Assembly: GCA_037442065.1 (NCBI GenBank) | Contig: JBBIQZ010000027.1 | Span: forward strand, 1-8,802 | Length of the DNA: 8,802 nucleotides | Direction: 5' to 3' | DNA from: JBBIQZ01 sp037442065 | GTDB taxonomy: Bacteria; Patescibacteriota; CPR2_A; CG2-30-33-46 | Shown here: positions 1 to 5,083 of the stretch, piece after piece | Layout: each line of letters opens with the position of its first letter | Position numbering within the stretch: the stretch's first letter is position 1 | Made by a program: the position numbers and the translations under genes | Notes under the pieces: model-generated | Told to the model about the DNA's origin: nothing | The model's database searches: none | The model's input: the letters and a program-made list of their open reading frames with translations, nothing else

Positions 1-33
1 CCGAACCAATAGCACTAAAATCGGTGTTTTTTT
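1..33 (+). terminator. possible intrinsic terminator of a gene left of the window
   Basis: CCGA at 1-4 can pair with TCGG at 21-24, and a run of seven T follows at 27-33. The window edge cuts the left arm, so the stem may be longer (the right arm continues TCGGTG). Only four pairs are visible and the loop is long, so this is tentative. Confidence 0.3.
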
Positions 34-40
34 ATATATA

Positions 41-80
41 GTTATCAGTAATCAGTTATTAGTTATTAGGCATTAGTAAT
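41..80. repeat. degenerate GTTAT/TTAG short repeats
   Basis: The words GTTATCAG, GTTATTAG and TTAGTAAT recur in close succession between two terminator-like hairpins. The stretch is noncoding. Similar low-complexity patches occur between the 3' end of greA and lysS near 8145-8225. They look like spacer repeats with no visible coding or regulatory role. Confidence 0.4.
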
Positions 81-86
81 CTTTGC

Positions 87-109
87 ACGCTTTTAAAAAA
101 GCGTTTTTT
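87..109 (+). terminator. intrinsic terminator-like hairpin
   Basis: ACGCTTTT at 87-94 is perfectly complementary to AAAAGCGT at 97-104, and the T run continues to 109. The heptamer CTTTGCA flanks it on both sides (81-87 and 110-116). The T tract favours termination of plus-strand transcription, although the A run on the other side would also allow function on the minus strand. No plus-strand gene is visible before it in the window. Confidence 0.5.
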
Positions 110-114
110 CTTTG

Positions 115-406
115 CAAGCATTGAGACCACAGCACTATTCCCAAAAGTGCTGGGCAAGAAAACCGCTCGAAATTATCTTAATGCCCACGCATCGAAGAAA
201 AAGCGTTTTTTTATTTATTTATAATCCAAGCATTGGAGCAAAAAATTTTAGTAAAACCGGATTTTTCGTGAACGACCCGAAGGGAAAAATCGCATTGTTT
301 GAGCCTGAAGGGCGAGTTTGCGTATTTTAGAGAACAAAAATCCGTATTTTACTAATTTTTTGCGACCGCTTGGTGATTTTTGGTTCTTTTGATCACTCAA
401 AAGAAC
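115..406. other. hairpin-rich noncoding element, possible structured RNA or intergenic repeat
   Basis: No supportable gene lies between the left edge and rdgB. The stretch has stacked inverted repeats: CAGCACT/AGTGCTG (130-136/146-152), TGGGCA/TGCCCA (151-156/182-187), and a long imperfect stem made of CCAAGC/GCTTGG (226-231/368-373), GCAAAAAA/TTTTTTGC (238-245/356-363), TTA/TAA with GTAAAA/TTTTAC (248-256/347-355) and GGATTTTT/AAAAATCC (259-266/336-343). Inside it are CCC-GAA-GGG (277-285) and AAAATCGCA pairing with TGCG-T-ATTTT (286-294/319-328). A perfect 10-bp hairpin with loop TCAC sits at 383-406. CAAGCATTG occurs twice (115-123, 227-235). It lies downstream of the rdgB stop. It could be a REP/MITE-like repeat, a noncoding RNA or a 3' UTR structure. 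The strand is not determined. Confidence 0.5.
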
Positions 407-415
407 AGAAAAAAC

Positions 416-1000
416 CTATAATTCTTTCAATATTTCAAACGCTTTTCTTAAAGCCTTTCCCCTGTGAGAAATTTCGTTTTTCTCATCAGCTGTTAATTCG
501 GCATTTGTTTTCTTAAAGCCTTTTGGGATAAAAATCGGATCATAACCAAAACCGTTTTTGCCTTTTAACCCATAGCTGATTTTTCCTTCCATAACTCCTT
601 CGGTAGTTTTTACCCCGTCTGGAGAAGCTATCGCCACAACACAAACAAATCTCGCTCCCCTTTTTTCCTCTAGAACTCTTTTCATCATTTCTAAAACAGC
701 CTGATTTTTCTTTGGCCAAGATTTCTCCGGCAAAAACCTTGCCGAATAAACTCCAGGCTTTCCTCCTAAGGCATCAATTTCCAATCCGGAATCATCTGCC
801 AGTGTTAATAAACCGCTTTCTAAAGCATATTCTTTTGCCTTTAAAATCGCGTTCTCTTTAAAGGTTTTACCAGTTTCTTCTACTTCTAAATCAATGCCCG
901 CATCTTTTAAACTCAAAATTTCAAACGATAAATCTCCTAAAACCTTTTTGATCTCTTTCACCTTGCCTTCATTGCTCGTAGCGGCTAATAATTTTTTCAT
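416..1000 (-). CDS. rdgB: RdgB/HAM1-type non-canonical purine NTP pyrophosphatase
   Basis: This cytosolic house-cleaning enzyme hydrolyses dITP, dXTP and ITP to the monophosphate and pyrophosphate, keeping deaminated purines out of nucleic acids. The 194-residue protein has the family signature throughout: the N-terminal SNEGK nucleotide-binding loop (residues 9-13), LADDSGLEIDALGGKPGVYS (67-86) with the likely catalytic Asp70, GFGYDPIF (150-157) and SHRGKA (178-183). Length is normal. The frame stays open upstream to 1060, but the extra 20 residues are unlike the family, so the ATG at 998-1000 is chosen. No Shine-Dalgarno sequence is visible. A TATAAT lies on the minus strand at 1022-1017, which would give a very short leader. 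The gene is divergent from gpsA and functionally unrelated to the lipid cassette. Confidence 0.93.
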   Translation of the reverse strand: MKKLLAATSNEGKVKEIKKVLGDLSFEILSLKDAGIDLEVEETGKTFKENAILKAKEYALESGLLTLADDSGLEIDALGGKPGVYSARFLPEKSWPKKNQAVLEMMKRVLEEKRGARFVCVVAIASPDGVKTTEGVMEGKISYGLKGKNGFGYDPIFIPKGFKKTNAELTADEKNEISHRGKALRKAFEILKEL

Positions 1001-1016
1001 AAAAACAGTATAGGAA

Positions 1017-1045
1017 ATTATAACCGTGTTAGCAATCTGTAAGCA
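1017..1045 (-). promoter_or_regulatory. probable rdgB promoter
   Basis: The minus strand carries a perfect TATAAT at 1022-1017, with a poor -35 (TGCTTA or ATGCTT) 17-18 bp upstream. Transcription would start about 10 nt before the rdgB ATG, consistent with the lack of a ribosome-binding site. Confidence 0.45.
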
Positions 1046-1068
1046 TAAAAATAAATGCATAAAAAAAT

Positions 1069-1097
1069 TTGACTCTTAAGCGTTTCTTGTATTATAT
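1069..1097 (+). promoter_or_regulatory. probable promoter of the gpsA operon
   Basis: TTGACT at 1069-1074 is followed after 17 bp by TTATAT at 1092-1097 (TATATT one base later). Both hexamers fit a sigma-70 promoter. The predicted start near 1104 leaves a leader of about 45 nt before gpsA. It lies back to back with the rdgB promoter. Confidence 0.6.
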
Positions 1098-1149
1098 TTA
1101 ATTATTCTAATTTGAACATTAAAAACTAAAGAAAAATGGGGTGATAGAG

Positions 1150-2190
1150 ATGAAAAAAACTGATATTAGAAAAATCTTAATCATTGGGGCTGGGAAATTT
1201 GGCACAGCTTTAGCGAAAGTAATCTCTCCGAATGTCGAGGTTGTAACGATATATACTAAAAATGAAGATCAAGCTTTCAGCATAAATAGTAATCATATAA
1301 ACTCTCGCCATTTTCCAGAATACAAACTGCCCGAAAATATATTTGCCGGCACTAGCATGTCCGGTTGCTTAGAAGGAGTAGATACAATAATTTTAGCCAT
1401 TCCTTCGGGCAAATACCGAAACGCGATTATGACATTAGGAGATTTTTTAATCCCAGGCAAAAAGTATAGAATTATTAGTACTGCAAAAGGACTAGAAGAA
1501 TCAACGAATATGCTTCCTTCGCAAATAGTGGAAGAGGGACTAAAAGGATTTAAATTTAATTATTTTGCCTTGTCTGGTCCTAATTTCGCAAAAGAAATAA
1601 TGGATGAGGTACCGACAGCCACGGTTTTAGCCAGTAATAAATTTTATGACAGTGATTCATATCTTCTAAAGATATTCCAGGGACCATTGCTTCGACCTTA
1701 TTTAAGCCGTAGCATAAAAACTACTGAGTGGGGAGGGATATTAAAGAACGTCTTTACTGCTGGCATGGCAATGGCAAAAGGAGCAAACGCAAAATCCGCT
1801 CTCTTTACAAGGGCGCTTGCCGAAATAAAAGAATTCTTAAAATCAGAACACGTATTAAGAATCAACCAAGCAGTTTTGAGCTTAGCTGTTATCGGTGACT
1901 TTTATGCCACTTCTACAAGTCCGTTGTCCAGAAATAAACGATTTGGAGAACTTCTTGCAGCAGGCAAAACACCAGATGAAGCTAAAGAAGAAATATCAGA
2001 CACTGTAGAATCATTCCATACCATCCCTGCTTTGTATAATATCGCTCAAATTAGAAATCTGGATATGCCTATTCTTTATGCGCTACATGGTATTTACTCT
2101 GGCATTCTTAATGTAAGAGAAGCGGAAAGTATATTAATGGCAAGACCGCTTAAAACCGAAGAAACCAACAATATAGTATTGGAAGTTTAA
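1150..2190 (+). CDS. gpsA: NAD(P)H-dependent glycerol-3-phosphate dehydrogenase
   Basis: GpsA reduces dihydroxyacetone phosphate to sn-glycerol-3-phosphate, the glycerolipid backbone. The 346-residue product starts with a Rossmann motif, GAGKFG (13-18). It then has the AIPSGK region, STAKGLE, SGPNFAKE followed by PTA, GGILKNV with the expected catalytic Lys199, NAKSALFTRALAE, and TSPLSRNKRFG, all in family order. The loop before NAKSAL is two or three residues shorter than in E. coli GpsA. The frame opens at GTG 1141, but GGGGTGAT at 1138-1145 sits ideally before ATG 1150, so ATG is preferred. It is the first gene of the lipid cassette. Its TAA overlaps the next ATG by one base (TAATG), which suggests translational coupling. 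Confidence 0.92.
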   Translation: MKKTDIRKILIIGAGKFGTALAKVISPNVEVVTIYTKNEDQAFSINSNHINSRHFPEYKLPENIFAGTSMSGCLEGVDTIILAIPSGKYRNAIMTLGDFLIPGKKYRIISTAKGLEESTNMLPSQIVEEGLKGFKFNYFALSGPNFAKEIMDEVPTATVLASNKFYDSDSYLLKIFQGPLLRPYLSRSIKTTEWGGILKNVFTAGMAMAKGANAKSALFTRALAEIKEFLKSEHVLRINQAVLSLAVIGDFYATSTSPLSRNKRFGELLAAGKTPDEAKEEISDTVESFHTIPALYNIAQIRNLDMPILYALHGIYSGILNVREAESILMARPLKTEETNNIVLEV

Positions 2191-2657
2191 TGATATTCCC
2201 TATCGCTCGGTCGGTCGCAGATATTTATCTTGGTGGACTCAAGAGGGCTGAAATAGAAAATATCATTCTAGATATAGACGGAACGCTTGTACATCTTTTC
2301 CATAAAAAAATGCGAGAATTCCCAGGAGTTGATCCAGAAATTATTGGATGGATTAAAACTGCCAAAATTTACGGCTTTAAATTATATATCCTCTCAAATT
2401 CCAGCAACGAGGTTAAGGTTAAAGAAATCGCCAAGCTTTGCGGGATTGAAAATTACCTAGCTCGCGGAACAGGCAAAAGATGGAAACCTTGGCGAATCGG
2501 TAAAGCTCTTAAAAAATTGGGCATTGATAATCCTAAAAAATCAGTAATGATTGGCAATAATCCCCTTTGGGATTTTATTGCCCCTAAATTTTGTGGGATG
2601 AAATCCATTTGGATTTTCTCGCCAAACTTATATGTAAACCAAAAACAGAAAGGGTGA
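2190..2657 (+). CDS. HAD-family phosphatase, YqeG/Gep4-like (possible PGP phosphatase)
   Basis: A 155-residue HAD hydrolase of subclass III type (no large cap). Motif I is LDIDGTLV with Asp28 and Asp30, motif II is ILSNSS with Ser69, motif III is the Lys of WKPW (Lys99), and motif IV is IGNNPLWDF. Length and motif layout match the YqeG family, related to yeast Gep4, which dephosphorylates phosphatidylglycerophosphate. Position between gpsA and fatty-acid genes fits a phospholipid role, but that is inference. Motif IV has Asn123 where YqeG proteins usually have Asp (GDQ-type), while Asp128 is kept, so Mg2+ binding may differ. The ATG overlaps the gpsA stop. Its own TGA lies inside the ribosome-binding sequence of the next gene. 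Other HAD substrates cannot be excluded. Confidence 0.75.
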   Translation: MIFPIARSVADIYLGGLKRAEIENIILDIDGTLVHLFHKKMREFPGVDPEIIGWIKTAKIYGFKLYILSNSSNEVKVKEIAKLCGIENYLARGTGKRWKPWRIGKALKKLGIDNPKKSVMIGNNPLWDFIAPKFCGMKSIWIFSPNLYVNQKQKG

Positions 2658-2658
2658 T
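2651..2658 (+). promoter_or_regulatory. ribosome-binding site of acpP overlapping the HAD stop codon
   Basis: AGGGTGAT matches the 3' part of the canonical AAGGAGGTGATC ribosome-binding sequence and contains the TGA stop (2655-2657) of the preceding gene. It fixes the acpP start at ATG 2663 rather than at the in-frame upstream ATG at 2591. Confidence 0.6.
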
Positions 2659-2662
2659 TTTG

Positions 2663-2901
2663 ATGGAAAGAAGCGAAATTTTAGAAAAAGTAAAAGATAT
2701 TGTTGCGGATACTTTAGGCATAGGTGCTGATAAAATTGATAATGATTCGCATTTATCAGATAATCTTGGCGCCGACTCTTTAGATGCCGTTGAAATAATG
2801 CAAGATTGGAATAAGAGTTTAACCTCGATATACCAGATGAAGATGCGGAAAAAATACTAACAATTTCCGAAATTATAAACTACATAGAAGAAAGGGTGTG
2901 A
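2663..2901 (+). CDS. acpP: acyl carrier protein, interrupted by an apparent one-base deletion
   Basis: ACP carries the growing acyl chain on a phosphopantetheine arm. Residues 1-51 are a typical ACP: an amphipathic N-terminal helix, then LGADSLDAVEIM with the modification serine at 39. As read, the frame leaves the family after MQDWNK and stops at 2860 with an unrelated tail. Adding one A to the AA at 2813-2814 gives NKEFNLDIPDEDAEKIL and then TISEIINYIEERV with TGA at 2899-2901, a normal ACP C-terminus of about 80 residues in total. That stop sits directly in the fabI ribosome-binding site, like the other junctions in this operon. So the intact gene very likely ends at 2901, and the lesion is either a sequencing or assembly error or a recent mutation. 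A minus-one slip site is not obvious. Confidence 0.85.
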
Positions 2902-2902
2902 T
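2891..2902 (+). promoter_or_regulatory. ribosome-binding site of the FabI-like gene
   Basis: AAAGGGTGTGAT ends four bases before ATG 2907 and contains the restored ACP stop (TGA 2899-2901). This supports coupling of the two genes and supports the restored ACP frame. Confidence 0.55.
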
Positions 2903-2906
2903 TTGA

Positions 2907-3758
2907 ATGAATGAATATACACCAAAGGGAAGAATTTCCTTAGAGGGAGTAAATGCGCTTGTTTTTGGAGTAAGAAATTCAAGAAGCATCGGAACAGAAG
3001 TTGTAAATGAGCTCTTTGGCGCAGGAGCTAATATCGCAGCATTAAGAAAAAACAACGATGGGGTAAAAAAGCTTAAAAAGATGGTAGACGATGAGGAACT
3101 TTTTGCACATTATGTTGGCAGTTGCGACATAACTAAAATTGGTTCCGCCAAAAAGACCGTAAGAAAAATACAAAAAACGGTTTTTAATCAAGGAGAAATT
3201 GATTTCGTGGTTCATTCCATAGCAGGCGCAGGTGACCTGGACTGCTTTAAAAATCCCAAACTCGAGCTCTCGCCAAAAGATTATTTAAAGGCTATCGAGA
3301 TAAGCAGCTTAAGTCTCTTAAATATGATACAGGCAACGCTCCCCTATATGGCCGAGCATAGCTCTTATGTATCAATGTCTTTTATTGGAGCTGAAGTTTG
3401 CCTTCCGATATATCACCCTATGGACGCTGCAAAGGCTGCCCTGCAATGCCTATCAAGAAACATAGTCAAAGAACTTGCAGAAAAAAACATCTATATTTAC
3501 TGCATTTCAGCGCCGCCGGTAATGACTCTTTCCGCAAGAGCAATACCAAGAATAAAAGAAATGATAAAAATATATGAAAAAGCTACCCCGCTAATAGTTG
3601 ATCAGAAAGAAATAGGAAGAGTTTGCGTTGCTTTAGCTTCCGGGTATTTAAGATCTTTAACCGGGTCGGTTTTGTACGCAGACGGCGGATTTCATCTAAT
3701 AGACTCTGCCGCAGAAATATTCACAAAACATCCAGAAGCACTTCAAGCGATAGAATAA
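2907..3758 (+). CDS. fabI: FabI-like enoyl-[acyl-carrier-protein] reductase (SDR superfamily)
   Basis: Likely reduces trans-2-enoyl-ACP to acyl-ACP with NAD(P)H, the last step of each elongation cycle. The 283-residue protein has the divergent FabI nucleotide motif GVRNSRSIG (21-29), not the GxxxGxG of FabG. It also has VHSIAGA, EISSLSLLNM, SFIGAE, and Tyr169 with Lys176 at the seven-residue spacing of enoyl reductases (YHPMDAAK). SAPPVMTLSARAI matches the substrate loop and YADGGF the C-terminus. Phe159 sits where E. coli FabI has Tyr146, and Pro replaces the Gly of SAGP. It is about 20 residues longer than E. coli FabI, mainly at the ends. The gene ends the first transcription unit, 11 bp before a terminator. 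A related SDR reductase is possible, but the FabI spacing makes that less likely. Confidence 0.85.
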   Translation: MNEYTPKGRISLEGVNALVFGVRNSRSIGTEVVNELFGAGANIAALRKNNDGVKKLKKMVDDEELFAHYVGSCDITKIGSAKKTVRKIQKTVFNQGEIDFVVHSIAGAGDLDCFKNPKLELSPKDYLKAIEISSLSLLNMIQATLPYMAEHSSYVSMSFIGAEVCLPIYHPMDAAKAALQCLSRNIVKELAEKNIYIYCISAPPVMTLSARAIPRIKEMIKIYEKATPLIVDQKEIGRVCVALASGYLRSLTGSVLYADGGFHLIDSAAEIFTKHPEALQAIE

Positions 3759-3769
3759 ACAATATAGCT

Positions 3770-3807
3770 ACCGAAAGGTAAAAACATAACCCTTTCGGTT
3801 TTTTTTA
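3770..3807 (+). terminator. intrinsic terminator after the FabI-like gene
   Basis: ACCGAAAGG (3770-3778) pairs perfectly with CCTTTCGGT (3791-3799), loop of 12 nt, followed by a run of T to 3806. It ends the gpsA-HAD-acpP-fabI unit, so fabH and fabF need their own start or read-through. It resembles the terminator after fabF. Confidence 0.85.
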
Positions 3808-3812
3808 TTTAC

Positions 3813-3840
3813 TTACAATAATTTAATTATCTAATAAAAA
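3813..3840 (+). promoter_or_regulatory. possible promoter for the fabH leader
   Basis: TTACAA at 3813-3818 and TAAAAA at 3835-3840 are 16 bp apart and would start a transcript near 3848, just before the first base of the foldable segment. The match is modest in a very AT-rich stretch. A second weak pair, TTGCAC (4007-4012) and TAAAAT (4031-4036), is 18 bp apart and nearer fabH. Confidence 0.3.
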
Positions 3841-3851
3841 TGTAAATAACA

Positions 3852-3994
3852 CCGTACTAATTTTGCCATTACCGATTAGGTAAGATTTTGAATATGTAGT
3901 AATCTAAGTAGTTTTCTCGCAAAGCACGGAACCCGAATAGGGTTATCCCTTGCGTCCAAGTGCTTTGCCATTAACTTATACAAAATTAGTGTGG
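3852..3994 (+). ncRNA. candidate structured RNA or leader element upstream of fabH
   Basis: The 331-bp gap between the FabI-like gene and fabH has no gene but a coherent fold. The closing stem pairs 3852-3865 with 3981-3994: ten Watson-Crick pairs, then U-G and G-U wobbles and two C-G pairs. Within it are TTACC/GGTAA (3869-3873/3879-3883), a perfect nine-pair stem GCAAAGCAC/GTGCTTTGC (3919-3927/3960-3968), AACCC/GGGTT with loop GAATA (3930-3934/3940-3944) and a weak CTTG/CAAG (3949-3952/3957-3960, sharing base 3960). The loop GATTA (3874-3878) is complementary to TAATC (3900-3904), a possible pseudoknot. It does not match any riboswitch, tRNA, SRP, 6S or RNase P consensus I know. It sits about 95 nt before the fabH start. 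Confidence 0.45.
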
Positions 3995-4074
3995 GGTAAT
4001 TAAAATTTGCACTGACTAACATTTCTTTGCTAAAATTATTCATTAACCCATAGGGGCGCGAACATTAACATAAC

Positions 4075-4083
4075 AAGGTGGTG
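4075..4083 (+). promoter_or_regulatory. ribosome-binding site that selects the TTG start of fabH
   Basis: AAGGTGGTG lies 6 nt before TTG 4090. The alternative GTG codons at 4078 and 4081 are inside this sequence and have no ribosome-binding site of their own. Confidence 0.6.
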
Positions 4084-4089
4084 GTAAAT

Positions 4090-5082
4090 TTGAAAGCAGG
4101 AATTACAGGACTTGGCATTGCCCTTCCGAACAGAGTTATTACCAACGAGAAAATCGAAAAAATCATTGGCGTTCCTGAAGGATGGGTTTTAGAGAAAAAA
4201 CTAGGCATCGAAGAAAGAAGATGGGTTTCCGATAATGAACAAGTGTCAGATTTGGGTACAAAAGCTGCCTTTGCGGCCATAGAAAATGCAGATATTAGAA
4301 AAGAAGAAATAAGCTACATTATTGCGGCAACTTCTTCCCCTGAACATATTTGGCCTTCCACGGCTTGTTTAATTCAGCAAAAACTTGAACTTGATAACAT
4401 ACCTGCCGTAGATATCCAGGCAGTCTGTTCAGGATTTGCCTACGGTTTAGATATGACAAGTCAACTAATTCATAAATATCCAAAAATCCTTTTTGTGTGC
4501 ACCGAAGCGCTCTCCCGTTTTCTAAATCCAAAAGATGAAAAAGTTTTTCCTCTTTTTGGAGACGGAGCAGCGGCGGTAATTATTGAAAATGTAAAAGAAC
4601 CGTTTGGAGTTCTAGGAAGTCTACTGGGAGCAGATGGGAAAGGCTCAGATCTTTTAGGGATAGGAGCCGGCGGTTCAAAGCTTCCTAGTAGTGAGATTAA
4701 ATATCATACTATAAAAATGGATGGCAGACAGGTTTATAGATTCGCTGTTTCAAAACCGAAAGAAATCGCCGAAAAAATCCTTAGCCAGTTTAATCTAACA
4801 AAAGATGACATAAAATTCTTTGTTCTACATCAAGCAAACGAAAGAATAACAAGAGAGTTTGAACAAAAGATGGGTCTAGTTGGAACAGATAAGGTTTATT
4901 CAAATATTGCCAATCTTGGTAATACCTCATCTGCCTCTATCCCCCTTGCATTACATGAACTCTATCAAAACGGTCGACTTGAAAAAGAAGACTTGGTAGT
5001 AACTATTGGTTTTGGCGCCGGGTTAACCTGGGGCGCAAACTTAATTTGTTGGAATCTGGAAAAACCAAAAGGAAGTGATTGA
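4090..5082 (+). CDS. fabH: 3-oxoacyl-[acyl-carrier-protein] synthase III (KAS III)
   Basis: FabH condenses acetyl-CoA (or another acyl-CoA) with malonyl-ACP to start chain synthesis. Numbered from TTG 4090, the 330-residue protein has the full Cys-His-Asn triad: Cys113 in AVCSGF, His247 in LHQANERI and Asn278 in NLGNTSSASIP. It also has the family motifs GITGLGIALP near the start, MDGRQVYRFAV and the C-terminal GFGAGLTWGA. Starting at TTG places Cys113 almost where E. coli has it (Cys112), and the upstream AAGGTGGTG supports that start over GTG 4078. It opens the second unit of the cassette, behind a long leader. Its TGA (5080-5082) is one base before the fabF ATG. The starter substrate cannot be read from the sequence. 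Confidence 0.92.
   Translation: MKAGITGLGIALPNRVITNEKIEKIIGVPEGWVLEKKLGIEERRWVSDNEQVSDLGTKAAFAAIENADIRKEEISYIIAATSSPEHIWPSTACLIQQKLELDNIPAVDIQAVCSGFAYGLDMTSQLIHKYPKILFVCTEALSRFLNPKDEKVFPLFGDGAAAVIIENVKEPFGVLGSLLGADGKGSDLLGIGAGGSKLPSSEIKYHTIKMDGRQVYRFAVSKPKEIAEKILSQFNLTKDDIKFFVLHQANERITREFEQKMGLVGTDKVYSNIANLGNTSSASIPLALHELYQNGRLEKEDLVVTIGFGAGLTWGANLICWNLEKPKGSD
5071..5079 (+). promoter_or_regulatory. ribosome-binding site of fabF inside the end of fabH
   Basis: GGAAGTGAT lies 4 nt before ATG 5084 and encodes the last residues of FabH. This favours ATG 5084 over the in-frame GTG 5075, which lies within the site, and implies coupled translation. Confidence 0.55.
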
Positions 5083-5083
5083 G

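Noticed and set aside
112..330. Open frame of 72 codons on the plus strand
   Set aside because: It runs through the hairpin-rich element, lacks a ribosome-binding site and has no recognisable domain. The coding potential is better explained by the inverted repeats.
1001..1060. Longer rdgB start at the upstream ATG
   Set aside because: The added 20 residues are not part of the family, and the TATAAT at 1022-1017 would lie inside the coding region.
2591..2662. Extended N-terminus for the acyl carrier protein starting at ATG 2591
   Set aside because: The extra 24 residues overlap the HAD gene in another frame and are unlike ACP. AGGGTGAT directly before ATG 2663 marks the true start.
2810..2820. 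Programmed frameshift in the ACP
   Set aside because: The bases around GAATAAG do not form a standard X-XXY-YYZ slippery heptamer, and ACP genes are not known to use frameshifting. A lost A is simpler.
3919..3968. tRNA or known riboswitch in the fabH leader
   Set aside because: No T-loop or anticodon arm arrangement is present. The GCAAAGC word recalls the c-di-GMP-I riboswitch, but the other conserved blocks of that class are missing.
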